NCBI GenBank assembly: GCA_003164035.1
Contig: PLRS01000073.1
Location: 24,995 to 88,994 of the forward strand
Direction: 5' to 3'
From: Bryobacterales bacterium
GTDB lineage: Bacteria > Acidobacteriota > Terriglobia > Bryobacterales > Bryobacteraceae
Length of the DNA stretch: 64,000 nucleotides
Every line of letters begins with the position of its first letter. The first letter of the stretch is position 1. This document shows, piece by piece, positions 26,918 through 36,196 of the stretch. A program made the translations under genes and the position numbers. The notes below the pieces were generated by a model that had not been told where the DNA came from, did not search any database, and saw only the letters and a program-made list of their open reading frames with translations.

Positions 26918-26975
26918 GGCCTTCTACTTCTCTATCCTCAATTGTAGCGTAGGTCGCCCGCGGAGCGCAGAATTG

Positions 26976-27033
26976 TCCAATACAAAATGATCCCGAAATC
27001 GCACACCGTTTCCAATACAGAACGATCCTGAAA
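26976..27033. repeat. Two direct 23-bp repeats
   Basis: TCCAATACAAAATGATCCCG (26976-26995, continuing GAAA) recurs as TCCAATACAGAACGATCCTG at 27011-27030, with only three differences over 23 bp. They stand between the antitoxin start and the end of the response-regulator gene. They could be the edge of a lost mobile element; no open reading frame accompanies them. Confidence 0.4.
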
Positions 27034-27094
27034 GTTGGGATCTGCGAAGCTGCCAGGTGGATGCGAATTCGGGCTGAAGGGGACAGCATCCTAT

Positions 27095-27727
27095 TTACAA
27101 ATGTATGATCCCCCGCTGAATCGCGGCCGTGGCCGCCTGCGTCCGATCCTGCACGCCCAGCTTACTCAGAATGTTCTTCACGTGGTTCTTGACGGTGTGT
27201 TCGGCGATGCTCAGCGCATAGGCGATCTGCTTGTTGGCCATGCCCTGCACGATCAGCTCCAGCACCTGGATTTCGCGCGTGCTCAGGTCCGGACGCGGCA
27301 TCTGCGCCGCCAAAGCTGCCGCCACCGCGGCCGGCAGGTACGACTGCCCGGCCATCACCGCCCGGATCGCCTTGAGTAACTCATCGTGCAGCACGTCCTT
27401 GGTGAGGTAGGCTTGAAACCCGGCCGCCAGCGCCCGCCGGATATCTTCGTCGCCGCCATAGGTGGTCAACGCCACCATGCGCGCCTGGGGAAACTCGGCC
27501 CGGATTATATTGGCCGCTTCCACTCCGCCCATCACCGGCATGCGCAGATCGAGCAGTGCCACGTCCGGCACGTGCTTGCGGAACAGTTCCACCGCCTGTT
27601 GCCCATTGGCGGCTTCCGCCACCACCGTCATGTCCGGCTGCATGTTGACAATAGTCGAAACTCCCACCCGTGCCACCAGGTGGTCTTCCCCCACCAGAAC
27701 TCGCATCTTTCCGTTAGCCGTACTCAT
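27095..27727 (-). CDS. NarL/FixJ-family response regulator
   Basis: A 210-residue protein: receiver (about 9-125, Asp in ALLDLRMPVMGGVEA) and LuxR-type helix-turn-helix (about 145-208, LSTREIQVLELIVQGMANKQ, HTVKNHVKNILSKLGVQDR). Its ATG overlaps the stop of the large sensor kinase (ATGA), which is therefore its partner. Targets are unknown. Confidence 0.93.
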   Translation of the reverse strand: MSTANGKMRVLVGEDHLVARVGVSTIVNMQPDMTVVAEAANGQQAVELFRKHVPDVALLDLRMPVMGGVEAANIIRAEFPQARMVALTTYGGDEDIRRALAAGFQAYLTKDVLHDELLKAIRAVMAGQSYLPAAVAAALAAQMPRPDLSTREIQVLELIVQGMANKQIAYALSIAEHTVKNHVKNILSKLGVQDRTQAATAAIQRGIIHL

Positions 27728-30711
27728 GGCAGCGGCACCTCGACCTCCACTTCGGTTCCCGATCCCGGCCGGCTGGCCAGGTGCAGCTCACCCCCCAAGC
27801 GTTGTGCCCGCTCCCGCATCCCCAGCAGGCCGAAGTGGCCGCCGTGGGAGGAAAACACGTCCCGCTCCTCGAAACCCGCCCCGTTGTCCACAATTCGCAG
27901 CCGCAGCTTCTTTTCCTCCATATCGAGCTTGATTCCGATGCGGCTGGCCGCCGCGTGCTTCAACACGTTTGTCACCGCCTCCTGCGCGATGCGGAGCAAG
28001 TGTTGCTCCATCTCCTGCGGCAGCGGATCCTGCGGGCCGGAGACCTCCACGCTGACCTTCAGCGGCGAGCCCGCCGTCCACATCCGCGCCCCGGATTCCA
28101 GCGCCGCCGAAAGATCCTGCCCCTCCAGCACCGAAGCCCGCAGGTCCATCACCGAGCGCCGCGCTTCGGTCAGCGAGTGCCGCGCCATGCGACGCGCCAT
28201 GTCCAGGTGCTGGCGCGCCGTGCTCTTCTCGTCCGGCATGCACATGGCCACCGCGTCAAGCTGCGAGGAGATCCCCACGAAACCCTGCGCCAGCGTGTCG
28301 TGAATCTCCCGCGCCAGCCGCGCCCGCTCGTCCAGCACCAGCCCGAACCGGTAGCGGATCTGCCGCAGCCGCATCTGGTAGACCGCCCACGCCGCCGCCA
28401 GCAGCAATACCAAGATCAGCAGACGGAACCACACCGTTTCGTAGAAATACGGCAGCAGCACGAAAGCGAACGCTTGCTCGCTGGCCGGACCGCCCGGAAT
28501 CCGCGCCCGCACCACGAACCGGTAACTCCCATGATTCAGGCTGTTGTAGTTGATCAGCCGGCGCGCCCCCGCGCTCACCCATTCCGGCTCCAGCCCTTCC
28601 AGCTTGTAGGAATACTCCACCCGCTCCGGAGCGCTCAAATGAATCGCCGTGTAGCGGAATTGCAGGCGCGAACTTGACGGCGGAAGGTTCGGCTGGCGCG
28701 ACAGATCGAGAGGCTGGCCTCCGGCGGTCGCGTCCACCAGGTGTACCGCGGGGGCTGTCGGGGCCTGCCGGCGGGAACGCGGATCGTAGACCGCCAGCCC
28801 CCGGCTGGTGGTGAACCATAACCGCCCGTCCCGCATCAACCGCGCGCTATCGCCCACCGGGTACCCCGGCGCGCATTGCGCGCTGCGCAAACCGTCGTCC
28901 AAACCGTAGTTCAGCGGCTCCAGCTTGGGCCGTTTGCCCATGGCGAAATCCCAAAGCTGCGCCTTGGCCACGCGGCTGATGCCGCGCGTGGTGGCCAGCC
29001 ACAACGATTCGCCATCGTCCGCGATGCCCGCCAGGTTATCGCTCAACAATCCATCGTGCTGCGTGAAGCGGTAGAATCGCCCGTCGCGAAAAGCGCTCAG
29101 CCCGCCTCCGAAAGTGGCGATCCACAGGGTTCCATCGCGGTCCTGGTAAAGCGCATGAATCGAGTTGCTGGCCAGCCCGTCCGACACCGTGAAAAGCCGG
29201 CGTTCGGCCCCATTGATCCACCACAGCCCTTTGCCGAACGTGCCCGCCCACAGGCTGCCGCCCCTGCCTTCGCAAAGGGTCACCACCGCGCTCGCCAATT
29301 GCGGCTCGGCTTCAATCGACAGGATCAGCTTTCCGTCCCGCAATTCTCCCAGCCCCAGCGGCGACGCCAGCCAGATCCGGCCCGCCGAATCCTCCAGCGT
29401 ATCGAAAACCGTGCTTCGTCCCAACGGATCGGGCGGCGCGAAAACCACAAACCGCGAGCCCTCCAGCCGCGCCATACCGCGCCGCATCGCTACCAGCAGA
29501 TCCCCGGAGCGCGTCTCCCGGATGGAATAGACTTCGTTGCTCGGCAGGCCGTCGCCGGTAGTGTAGAGCCTTGAGTTCCGAGCCACAAGATCCGGCCCGC
29601 CTTCGGCCGCCGCGCCGTCGGCCCCTTGAAACAACAGCAGGCCCGCATCGTGAAAACCCACCCAGATCCGGCCGGCATGGTCCTGAAATACCGTGTTGGG
29701 ATTGTTGCTGGGCAGTCCCTCGGTGGTGCCGTAAGAACTGAAAAGATCGTCGCGATAACGGATCAGCCCGTTTCCATGTCCCACCCATAAATCGCCTTCA
29801 CGGTCTTCGAACAGAGCGCGTACCGAATCGTGCTCGGCTCCGGCCCCGGAGTGTGGCGAAGCGAAACGCCCCGATTGAAATCGCCCCAGGCCGCCATTGG
29901 TGCCGGCCCAGAGATTCCCGCCGCGGTCGAGCCACAGCGCCCGCACCGGCAGGTCCGGCAGCCCGTCCCGCTGGTCGTAGAGCCGGATTTCGCCCGTGGC
30001 CGATCGCAACATCACACCCATAGAGCCCGCCAGCCACAGGTTCCCGCTCGCATCTCCGGTCATGTCGCTTACAATCTCGCCCTTCAATTCCGCGGCGGTG
30101 ATCACGGCAACGTATCTGCCGCCTTCGAGGCGCCCCACGCCGCTAAAGCCGGCCACCCATATCCGGTGCTCCCGGTCTTCCATCACCGCCCGCACCGAGG
30201 TCACCGGAAACTGGCTGCAGGGAACATAGTTGGTAAAATGCCCGTCTTCGAAGCGGCTCAGCGCCACGCCCGCCACCACCCAAAGCCTGCCGCCGGAATC
30301 GACCATCAGACTATTGACGGCGTTGTCCACCAACCCGTCCCGCGCGGTGTACGTGCGAAACCGCTTGTCGCGGTACAGCACCAGCCCATCCGGCGTGCCG
30401 ATCCACAGGGAACCGTCCGGCGCCGCCGCCAGCGCGGTGATGGAGTTGGAAGGCAAATCGCCCCTGGCGCTGTTGAAGGTCGCAAACTCGTAGCCATCGA
30501 ACCGCGCCAGGCCGTCGTCGGTGCCGATCCATAGGTACCCGTCGGCGGTCTGCGCGATGGCCCGCACCGTGTCTTGCGGCAGCCCCTGCTCCTGCGTCCA
30601 GCTCGTCCGCGAATACTGCGTCAGTCCCTTGTGCGGATCGAGCCCCCAGGCAGTCGACACCCACACCGCCGTCGCCAGCACCGCCGATAAGACGCAGCCA
30701 CGATTGGTCAC
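27724..30711 (-). CDS. Two-component-propeller sensor histidine kinase
   Basis: A 995-residue membrane sensor. A signal or anchor helix leads into about 14 short beta-propeller repeats (typical pieces: AIAQTADGYLWIGTDDGLAR, DREGDLWVGHGNGLIRYR), then a Y_Y_Y domain (about 690-755), a TM helix (about 765-785) and a NarX-type kinase core: phospho-His in LAREIHDTLAQGFVGIS and a HATPase with TNVLKHAAA and DNGAGF. The propeller domain resembles polysaccharide sensors of Bacteroidetes hybrid systems, so a glycan signal is possible. It is coupled to the NarL-type regulator. Confidence 0.92.
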   Translation of the reverse strand: MTNRGCVLSAVLATAVWVSTAWGLDPHKGLTQYSRTSWTQEQGLPQDTVRAIAQTADGYLWIGTDDGLARFDGYEFATFNSARGDLPSNSITALAAAPDGSLWIGTPDGLVLYRDKRFRTYTARDGLVDNAVNSLMVDSGGRLWVVAGVALSRFEDGHFTNYVPCSQFPVTSVRAVMEDREHRIWVAGFSGVGRLEGGRYVAVITAAELKGEIVSDMTGDASGNLWLAGSMGVMLRSATGEIRLYDQRDGLPDLPVRALWLDRGGNLWAGTNGGLGRFQSGRFASPHSGAGAEHDSVRALFEDREGDLWVGHGNGLIRYRDDLFSSYGTTEGLPSNNPNTVFQDHAGRIWVGFHDAGLLLFQGADGAAAEGGPDLVARNSRLYTTGDGLPSNEVYSIRETRSGDLLVAMRRGMARLEGSRFVVFAPPDPLGRSTVFDTLEDSAGRIWLASPLGLGELRDGKLILSIEAEPQLASAVVTLCEGRGGSLWAGTFGKGLWWINGAERRLFTVSDGLASNSIHALYQDRDGTLWIATFGGGLSAFRDGRFYRFTQHDGLLSDNLAGIADDGESLWLATTRGISRVAKAQLWDFAMGKRPKLEPLNYGLDDGLRSAQCAPGYPVGDSARLMRDGRLWFTTSRGLAVYDPRSRRQAPTAPAVHLVDATAGGQPLDLSRQPNLPPSSSRLQFRYTAIHLSAPERVEYSYKLEGLEPEWVSAGARRLINYNSLNHGSYRFVVRARIPGGPASEQAFAFVLLPYFYETVWFRLLILVLLLAAAWAVYQMRLRQIRYRFGLVLDERARLAREIHDTLAQGFVGISSQLDAVAMCMPDEKSTARQHLDMARRMARHSLTEARRSVMDLRASVLEGQDLSAALESGARMWTAGSPLKVSVEVSGPQDPLPQEMEQHLLRIAQEAVTNVLKHAAASRIGIKLDMEEKKLRLRIVDNGAGFEERDVFSSHGGHFGLLGMRERAQRLGGELHLASRPGSGTEVEVEVPLP

Positions 30712-30826
30712 AGCTTTCCTATTCCAGTAACCAGTATAGGTTCGCGCTCCCGGGCTTCGATATAGCCCGGATTGGCCAGTGGCCGCGTCCTTCGTGAAAC
30801 GCCCCTATCGCCGGTCTGCATAAGTC

Positions 30827-30946
30827 GTGGGGCGGGCGGTTTTGCCCGCAGCCGCCTTTAAGGCGGCTCTTTTCGCGGTGTGGCGGGTCTTCCTGCCGGG
30901 CGAGAGCCGGCTGAAAGCCGGCTGCAGCCAGAATTGGCTGCCCCAC
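30827..30946. repeat. 120-bp branched palindrome, family B copy 1
   Basis: GTGGGGC... and ...GCCCCAC form the outer stem. Inside are the hairpins GCCGCCTTTAAGGCGGC and AGCCGGCTGAAAGCCGGCT, so the single strand folds into a multi-armed structure. A second copy is at 47831-47949. It occupies the gap between the sensor kinase and rloA (30712-31031), where I see no gene. Confidence 0.8.
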
Positions 30947-31031
30947 TATAAATCTATTCATGGTGTATTTTTTCTGCGATTCGTGCGAGTTCTATGCAGT
31001 TTTGCCACTATAATTAATGTTTAAGCTGATT

Positions 31032-32276
31032 ATGCTGCTGCGATTTCGGTTCTCAAATTTTCGCTCATTCCGGGACCAGCAGGAGCTTTCCATGATCGCC
31101 GGCCCATTTAAGGATGGGGCTGACACTGTACGCCATCCGCCCGGCACCGGCGAGGGCGTGCTGCCGGTTGCCGCCATCTATGGTGCGAACGCCTCCGGCA
31201 AAACGAACGTCGTCCTGGCAATGCGATCCATGGCAAGCGTCGTCAGGGATTCGCACGCCCGCTGGGAACCCGACAAGCCCATTCGGCTTGAGCCCTTTGC
31301 CGGCCAGTCGAATACGCCGAGCACGTTTTCAGCGGATTTTCTATTAGGAGGCGTCCGTTATCAGTATGGGTTCTCGCTCAGCCCTGAAGCAGTTGTTGAC
31401 GAATGGATGTACGCCTACCCATCCGGCAAGAAACAGACCTGGTTTAAGCGGGAGCGGAACAAGCCGATCTCATTTAGCACCAAGTTACAAGGCGAGAATC
31501 GCACAATTGAGCGCCTGACTCGTCCGAACAGCTTGTTTTTGTCGGCTGCCGCGCAGAATAACCACAAGGCGCTATTGCCAAGCTACCTTTGGTTTTCCAG
31601 CTCTCTATCGTACATGACGGAGCAGCGATCAGTGACTGACGCGCACGCGAAAGCACTATACGAGGACCCGGATCTACGAGCGAGGTTAGGCCGAATGCTC
31701 TCGGTGGCGGATATGGGCATCAACGACTTGAGCGTCCGGAAGGTGGACGCGACTGCGCTAACAAAGTCGCCCTTCATGCAAGCCGCCAATAACTTGGCAT
31801 TTGAGCCGGAGAGAGAAGTCCAGTTCTTACATCGGATAGGCGAGTCGACTCTGCCTTTTGACGAAGCTCAGGAGTCTAAGGGCACTATTGCCTTCTTGTG
31901 CCTGCTTCACCCGGTGCTTCAGGCCCTCAAGGATGGCGGAATCGTTTTCGTGGATGAGTTGGACGAAAGCTTACATCCGCTTCTTGCCATCGAGGTGATT
32001 CGGCAGTTCAGCGAAACTGCCAGCAATCCCGACGGCGCCCAGCTCATCTTCAACACTCACGACACCAACCTGCTCGGCGCGGGCGTGCTCCGGCGCGACG
32101 AAATCTGGTTCACCGAGAAGCGGCAGGACGGCGCCAGCCAACTCTATCCCCTAACAGACTTCAAGCCAAGGAAGCAAGAGAACCTTGCTACCGGTTACCT
32201 GCAGGGGCGGTACGGCGCGATTCCGTTCCTCAATCCCGATACCTTCCTCAGAGACGGGGGTGAAGAACAGAGATAG
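31032..32276 (+). CDS. rloA: RloA/AbiLi-like AAA ATPase (phage defence)
   Basis: About 414 residues of the AAA15 group related to RloA and AbiLi. Walker A is AAIYGANASGKTN (about 48-60), the Walker B/signature region is GGIVFVDELDESLHPLL, and the H-loop is FNTHDTNLL. Such ATPases sense phage infection and work with a Toprim-type partner in abortive infection. Start: TATAAT ends at 31014, so the ATG at 31032 is favoured over 31017; it also gives the family-like beginning MLLRFRFSNFRSF. It overlaps rloB by 17 nt. Confidence 0.85.
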   Translation: MLLRFRFSNFRSFRDQQELSMIAGPFKDGADTVRHPPGTGEGVLPVAAIYGANASGKTNVVLAMRSMASVVRDSHARWEPDKPIRLEPFAGQSNTPSTFSADFLLGGVRYQYGFSLSPEAVVDEWMYAYPSGKKQTWFKRERNKPISFSTKLQGENRTIERLTRPNSLFLSAAAQNNHKALLPSYLWFSSSLSYMTEQRSVTDAHAKALYEDPDLRARLGRMLSVADMGINDLSVRKVDATALTKSPFMQAANNLAFEPEREVQFLHRIGESTLPFDEAQESKGTIAFLCLLHPVLQALKDGGIVFVDELDESLHPLLAIEVIRQFSETASNPDGAQLIFNTHDTNLLGAGVLRRDEIWFTEKRQDGASQLYPLTDFKPRKQENLATGYLQGRYGAIPFLNPDTFLRDGGEEQR

Positions 32277-32874
32277 CCTCCGTCGCCGCAAGAGCTTCCG
32301 GGAGCCTCGCGCGCGCTTCCTGATTGTCTGCGAAGGCGAAGTGACCGAACCGACCTACTTCAAAGACATCCGCCACAGAGAGCGGGGCATCATCGAACTG
32401 GAGATTGTTCCGGCTGGCGTCCCCAAGACTGTGGTCGAGCGGGCCGTCCAACTGAAAAAGGGATCGGAACGCGACGCCCGAAAAGACGAGAACCTCCGAT
32501 ACGACCACGTCCGGTGCGTCTTTGACGTCGATGCGCACCCGTTCCTGGCCGAAGCGAAAGAGCAGGCGCGGGCGAACGCAATTGAGATCGCCGTCTCCAA
32601 TCCCTGTTTTGAGCTGTGGTTTCTACTCCATTTTAAGGATCAAACCGCGCACATCGAGCGGCACAAAGTGCAGCACCAATGCGGCGAACATATGCCCGGC
32701 TACCAGAAGGTCCCGCCTTGCGATACTCTGATGCCGCTTCGGGATGCTGCGATCGAACGAGCCATTCAACTTGATAACTGGCATGCGACGCGCGACACCG
32801 TCGGGGGCAATCCGTCGACGGGAGTTTACCGCCTGATCCAGCAGATCACGGACGCGTGCCGACCTCCCGGATAG
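32260..32874 (+). CDS. rloB: RloB/AbiLii-like protein with Toprim-type motifs
   Basis: About 204 residues of the RloB family. FLIVCEGEVTEPTYFKDI near the N-terminus holds the conserved Glu of a Toprim-like nuclease and CVFDVDAHP provides the DxD metal site; NPCFELWFLLHF is the family core. It is likely the effector nuclease of the RloA/RloB (AbiL-type) anti-phage pair, activated by the ATPase. I use GTG at 32260, since the longer frame to 32185 lies inside rloA and is not protein-like. Both key acidic motifs are intact. Confidence 0.82.
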   Translation: MKNRDSLRRRKSFREPRARFLIVCEGEVTEPTYFKDIRHRERGIIELEIVPAGVPKTVVERAVQLKKGSERDARKDENLRYDHVRCVFDVDAHPFLAEAKEQARANAIEIAVSNPCFELWFLLHFKDQTAHIERHKVQHQCGEHMPGYQKVPPCDTLMPLRDAAIERAIQLDNWHATRDTVGGNPSTGVYRLIQQITDACRPPG

Positions 32875-32925
32875 GCCCCTGGCGCCACTTGGCACGAGCC
32901 TTCGCAATTACGATCGCGTACGCGT

Positions 32926-32996
32926 GCAACCGTTCCCTGGCGGTCGCGGCTCGGTTTGATGCCCTTACCGGGCCGCGACCGCAAGGGAGCGGTTGC
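32926..32996. repeat. Palindromic repeat, family C copy 1
   Basis: GCAACCGTTCCCT.GGCGGTCGCGGCTCGG and its near complement CCGGGCCGCGACCGCAAGGG..GCGGTTGC form a long stem with a short loop. A better preserved copy is at 47087-47175. It lies between rloB and the convergent lipase-like gene. Confidence 0.75.
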
Positions 32997-33004
32997 GCGC
33001 CGGC

Positions 33005-35116
33005 TCAGAACCCGAAATCCCAGGGCAATACCGTCGGCATCTGAAATAGATTAGTGCCGAACAGCAGCGCGGACAGGTTGTTCGGATTCGGAATCGACCC
33101 TCCGTCGGCGCCCAGAAATCCGGCGATCTGGCCCTGTGCGTCCAGGCTGATCGCTAGCGCGTCTAGCCCTGGCAACTGAATCGTGCTCCCGCCCAGGCTC
33201 ACAAACAGGACCAGGAACGGGTGCGGGTTCTGCGGCAAACTCGGATCCAGGCCGAGGGCGATGTCGTGGCGATATTCCCACGTGCTGCCCATCAAATTGC
33301 CGGCCCGAATCAAGGCGCTATTGGCCGGGTTGATCACGGTCATATCGGCGCGCGCGAACTGCACCAGCACCGGCCGCGCCACCATGCCGGGGAGCGGCGA
33401 AACCTGCAGGTGCGGCGCAAACGCGATCTCGTCGCCCTCGATCCCCAGCCATTCTATGTTTTCCAGCACGTCCTGAATCGCCATCGCCCCGTTCACCGTC
33501 ACCGTCAGTACCGGCTGCCCCGGCAGCACATAATCCTGATTGAACGTAGTCCCCGCGTTCAGCAGCGGCGGGCTGCGCAGGCCCAGCACGTCGTCGATGA
33601 AGCTGGTATACGACGGGCTCCAGCGCGCAATATCCACCGTGCTGGCGCCGCCCACGTTGAGCGCCGCCGCGCGCACCGCCGGTTCCAGCGCTGTAAATAT
33701 GGTGCCGTACATGGAGCCCAGCGATTGGCCGCCGTAATAAATATGCCCAGCGTCCAGGTCCGCGGTTCCGTCGCCGTCCACGTCCAGCCCCTGCTGAATC
33801 ACCCGCACCAGTTGCATCAGATCCACCACCGTCTGGCGGAAGCAATCGCGCATGCCGTAGGAAATCGGCGTGATCAGCACGCAGCCTTCTTCGGAATCGA
33901 TGGTGCCGTCGCCGTTCAAATCCACCCCGCGCCCGCCGGCGGTGAGGGTCGTGCTGTTGCCCTGGTTATCCACCATCGTCACCGTGCTGAGGTTGCCGAA
34001 GCCGTGCCCCACCGCGTCGATGGCGATCACCGCGAAACCCGCCCGCGCCAACGTGGGTGCCACCGCCGTCGGCCCTCCCCAGCGGCTGTCTCCGAACCCG
34101 TGCCCGAAAATCACCACCGGGTAACCCGCGGCCGGCTTCGGCGTCGAAGGCAGCAGTGCGTTGAAGTAGACGATGTTGTTGTCGGCCGGAATATTCAGGT
34201 CCGGCCCCGAAGGCACGGGCGCGATCGACGCATCGGCTCCCAAGAAGTTCGGCGAAAGGTAATAGCCGATGGCCAGCGTTCCCAGCCCGGCCAGCAGCGT
34301 ATTGTTCAGCGGCAGCGAAAGGCTCGAGAACGCTAGCGGGTTGGTCCCGGTCTGTTCGTTCAGGGTGATCTCGGCCAGATTGGGAACCGGGAAGACGCCG
34401 TTCGGGAGCACCGTCGCCTGGGGCGCGACCGCGTTCACCACCTGCCGCGCGTGCTCCAGCCAGATGGTGGCGCTCATAGTGGTAAACACCGCCGCCGCCA
34501 CCAGGTGTTGCGTGCCCAGCGTGGGCGCGATGGTGCTTAGGCTCCCGGCCAGTGCGCCGCAATACGCCGTCATCCCTACCAGGCAGGCCTGGAATGCCGG
34601 CGCCGCCGCCACCGCGTTGCCGGCCGTATCCTGAACCGCGTCCGTCACCACGATGGCGTATTGGCGGTGCTGGTCGAGCGCCGAATACGGCTTGGCGTAA
34701 AGCGTGTTGGTGGTGGGGTCCCACACCGCCTGGTCGATTGTGATTACCTGCCCCACCTGGTGGATGCCGGGCTCTTCGGCGGTCAGGTTGTTCAGCGCCA
34801 CGAAATAAATTCCCGCCGCCGCCGTCGCCGTATTGATCGGTCCGGAAAAGCTGACGTTCAGCCTTGCCCGCACGCTGAAGCCGTCCAGTTGTTCGAGCAG
34901 GCCGGTTTCCTGGCACGAGGTGTATGCGGTAGCGCACGGCGGCAGCGGCAGGTTGAGCCGCTTGCCGGTGTGCTGCATGGGATCGGGGGTGGTCAGATAG
35001 TCGGTCGGGAACGGCCCCGTCGAAGGGGTCGCCGGATCGAACAGTACGGTGGTGCCCGCCGCCAGCGATTGCGCGGCAAGTACGGTAGCCAGTCCCAGAA
35101 CCGGAAAACGAGTCAT
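33005..35116 (-). CDS. Secreted alpha/beta-hydrolase (lipase-like) protein
   Basis: A 703-residue exported protein with a signal peptide (MTRFPVLGLATVLAAQSLAA). Residues about 60-190 look like an Ig-like (SbsA/Big_5) domain. The hydrolase part has HGFGDSRWGG (oxyanion region) and the nucleophile elbow GGQSLGSMYG. Two EF-hand-like calcium loops, DLNGDGTIDSEEG and DVDGDGTADLDAG, are inserted between them. Related polymer- or lipid-degrading enzymes are found in soil bacteria, but the substrate is unknown. The Asp and His of the triad are not located with certainty. It converges on rloB. Confidence 0.75.
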   Translation of the reverse strand: MTRFPVLGLATVLAAQSLAAGTTVLFDPATPSTGPFPTDYLTTPDPMQHTGKRLNLPLPPCATAYTSCQETGLLEQLDGFSVRARLNVSFSGPINTATAAAGIYFVALNNLTAEEPGIHQVGQVITIDQAVWDPTTNTLYAKPYSALDQHRQYAIVVTDAVQDTAGNAVAAAPAFQACLVGMTAYCGALAGSLSTIAPTLGTQHLVAAAVFTTMSATIWLEHARQVVNAVAPQATVLPNGVFPVPNLAEITLNEQTGTNPLAFSSLSLPLNNTLLAGLGTLAIGYYLSPNFLGADASIAPVPSGPDLNIPADNNIVYFNALLPSTPKPAAGYPVVIFGHGFGDSRWGGPTAVAPTLARAGFAVIAIDAVGHGFGNLSTVTMVDNQGNSTTLTAGGRGVDLNGDGTIDSEEGCVLITPISYGMRDCFRQTVVDLMQLVRVIQQGLDVDGDGTADLDAGHIYYGGQSLGSMYGTIFTALEPAVRAAALNVGGASTVDIARWSPSYTSFIDDVLGLRSPPLLNAGTTFNQDYVLPGQPVLTVTVNGAMAIQDVLENIEWLGIEGDEIAFAPHLQVSPLPGMVARPVLVQFARADMTVINPANSALIRAGNLMGSTWEYRHDIALGLDPSLPQNPHPFLVLFVSLGGSTIQLPGLDALAISLDAQGQIAGFLGADGGSIPNPNNLSALLFGTNLFQMPTVLPWDFGF

Positions 35117-35143
35117 ATCCCCCGATCATACCTTGCTACGCCG

Positions 35144-35182
35144 GTGGGGCAGACCATCTATCGTCTTATGTGGTCCGCCCCG
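35144..35182. repeat. Short hairpin copy of repeat family A
   Basis: GTGGGGCAGACCAT and ATGTGGTCCGCCCCGC form an imperfect hairpin; the left arm matches family A. It lies upstream of the lipase-like gene start. Confidence 0.45.
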
Positions 35183-35309
35183 CAATTGGCGGCGTCAAAC
35201 TTCTGACGATTATCCCTCGCCGTCAAGACGCCGACACTCCTGCCTGCTTCTATCCTTCTGAAAAGACTATCGGCCCCACACGGCTACCGAGTTGCATTCC
35301 AGGAACTCT

Positions 35310-36185
35310 ATGGCCGCCGCCCCTCAGAGCACCACCACTCAAAACCTCCGGGAATTCAGGCAACCGCCGCCCGCCCGCCTAAGCCGGGGTGGTCTCGACG
35401 CCGGGCTCCTCGCCGGCATTGTCGTCGCCACCGTTGCCCTGGTGGCCGGCATCGCCGTCACCGGCGTCGGCGCGCATTACTTTTTTCAACCCACCGGGGC
35501 TCTGATCGTGGTAGGCGGAACTTTCGGGGTCATGCTGATCACTACTCCGCTCCCCGCGCTGCTTTATGCCTTACGGCGCACGCTCGGTCTGTTTTCGACG
35601 GAAGCTTCGCCCCACCGGGAAGCGCTGATCGAAGAAATTGTCTGGTACGCCAGAGCCGTCCGGATTAAGGGCATGCTCGCCATCGAGCCGGCCATCGACC
35701 GGGTGAGCCACAGCTTCCTCCGGGACGCCCTGCTCTTTGCCATGGACGCCAAGGATCGCACCCTGTTGCAGTCCGCCCTCGAGAACCGCATCCGGCTCTG
35801 TGAGAGACAAACCGAAACCGCCGCCAAAGTGCTCGAAGTCGCCGGAGGATTCGCTCCCACCATCGGTGTGATGGGCACCGTGGTCGGCCTCATCGACGTC
35901 CTCCGCCAATTCTCCAGCCTGGCCGCGATTGCCTCCGGCGTCGGAGCCGCTTTCACTTCGACCATATACGGCCTGGCGCTGGCAAACCTGGTGCTGCTGC
36001 CGGCGGCGCACCGCCTTCGCGCCCGCGCCGCCGAAATATTCGATCTTCAGGAGTTGATGGCCGAAGGCACTCTGTGCCTGTTTGACGGGATGCATCCGAT
36101 GCTCGTCCGCCAGCGCCTGGAATCCTTCCTCAATGCCGCACCGGTCCGGGACCGCTCTCTCCCGGTCCTCGAATCCGCCTCCTGA
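35310..36185 (+). CDS. MotA/TolQ-like proton channel protein
   Basis: A 291-residue inner-membrane protein. It begins with an extra cytoplasmic segment, then TM helices near 35-55 and 65-88, a cytoplasmic domain (about 90-180), and two TM helices (about 185-245) with the MotA_ExbB pattern GGFAPTIGVMGTVVGLIDVL and GVGAAFTSTIYGLALANLVLL. With the MotB-like protein 11 nt downstream it should form a proton-driven stator. No flagellar genes are nearby. ATG at 35310 follows AGGA; a TTG at 35292 is an alternative. Confidence 0.88.
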   Translation: MAAAPQSTTTQNLREFRQPPPARLSRGGLDAGLLAGIVVATVALVAGIAVTGVGAHYFFQPTGALIVVGGTFGVMLITTPLPALLYALRRTLGLFSTEASPHREALIEEIVWYARAVRIKGMLAIEPAIDRVSHSFLRDALLFAMDAKDRTLLQSALENRIRLCERQTETAAKVLEVAGGFAPTIGVMGTVVGLIDVLRQFSSLAAIASGVGAAFTSTIYGLALANLVLLPAAHRLRARAAEIFDLQELMAEGTLCLFDGMHPMLVRQRLESFLNAAPVRDRSLPVLESAS

Positions 36186-36196
36186 CCCGCGCCAGT

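Noticed and set aside
30827..30946. CRISPR repeat array
   Set aside because: The repeats in this window are palindromic single elements in scattered gaps, without regular spacers or cas genes.
31032..32874. PARIS-type (AriA/AriB) system
   Set aside because: The ATPase is AAA15-like, but the partner has RloB motifs (VCEGE, FDVDAH) rather than the DUF4435 pattern of AriB.
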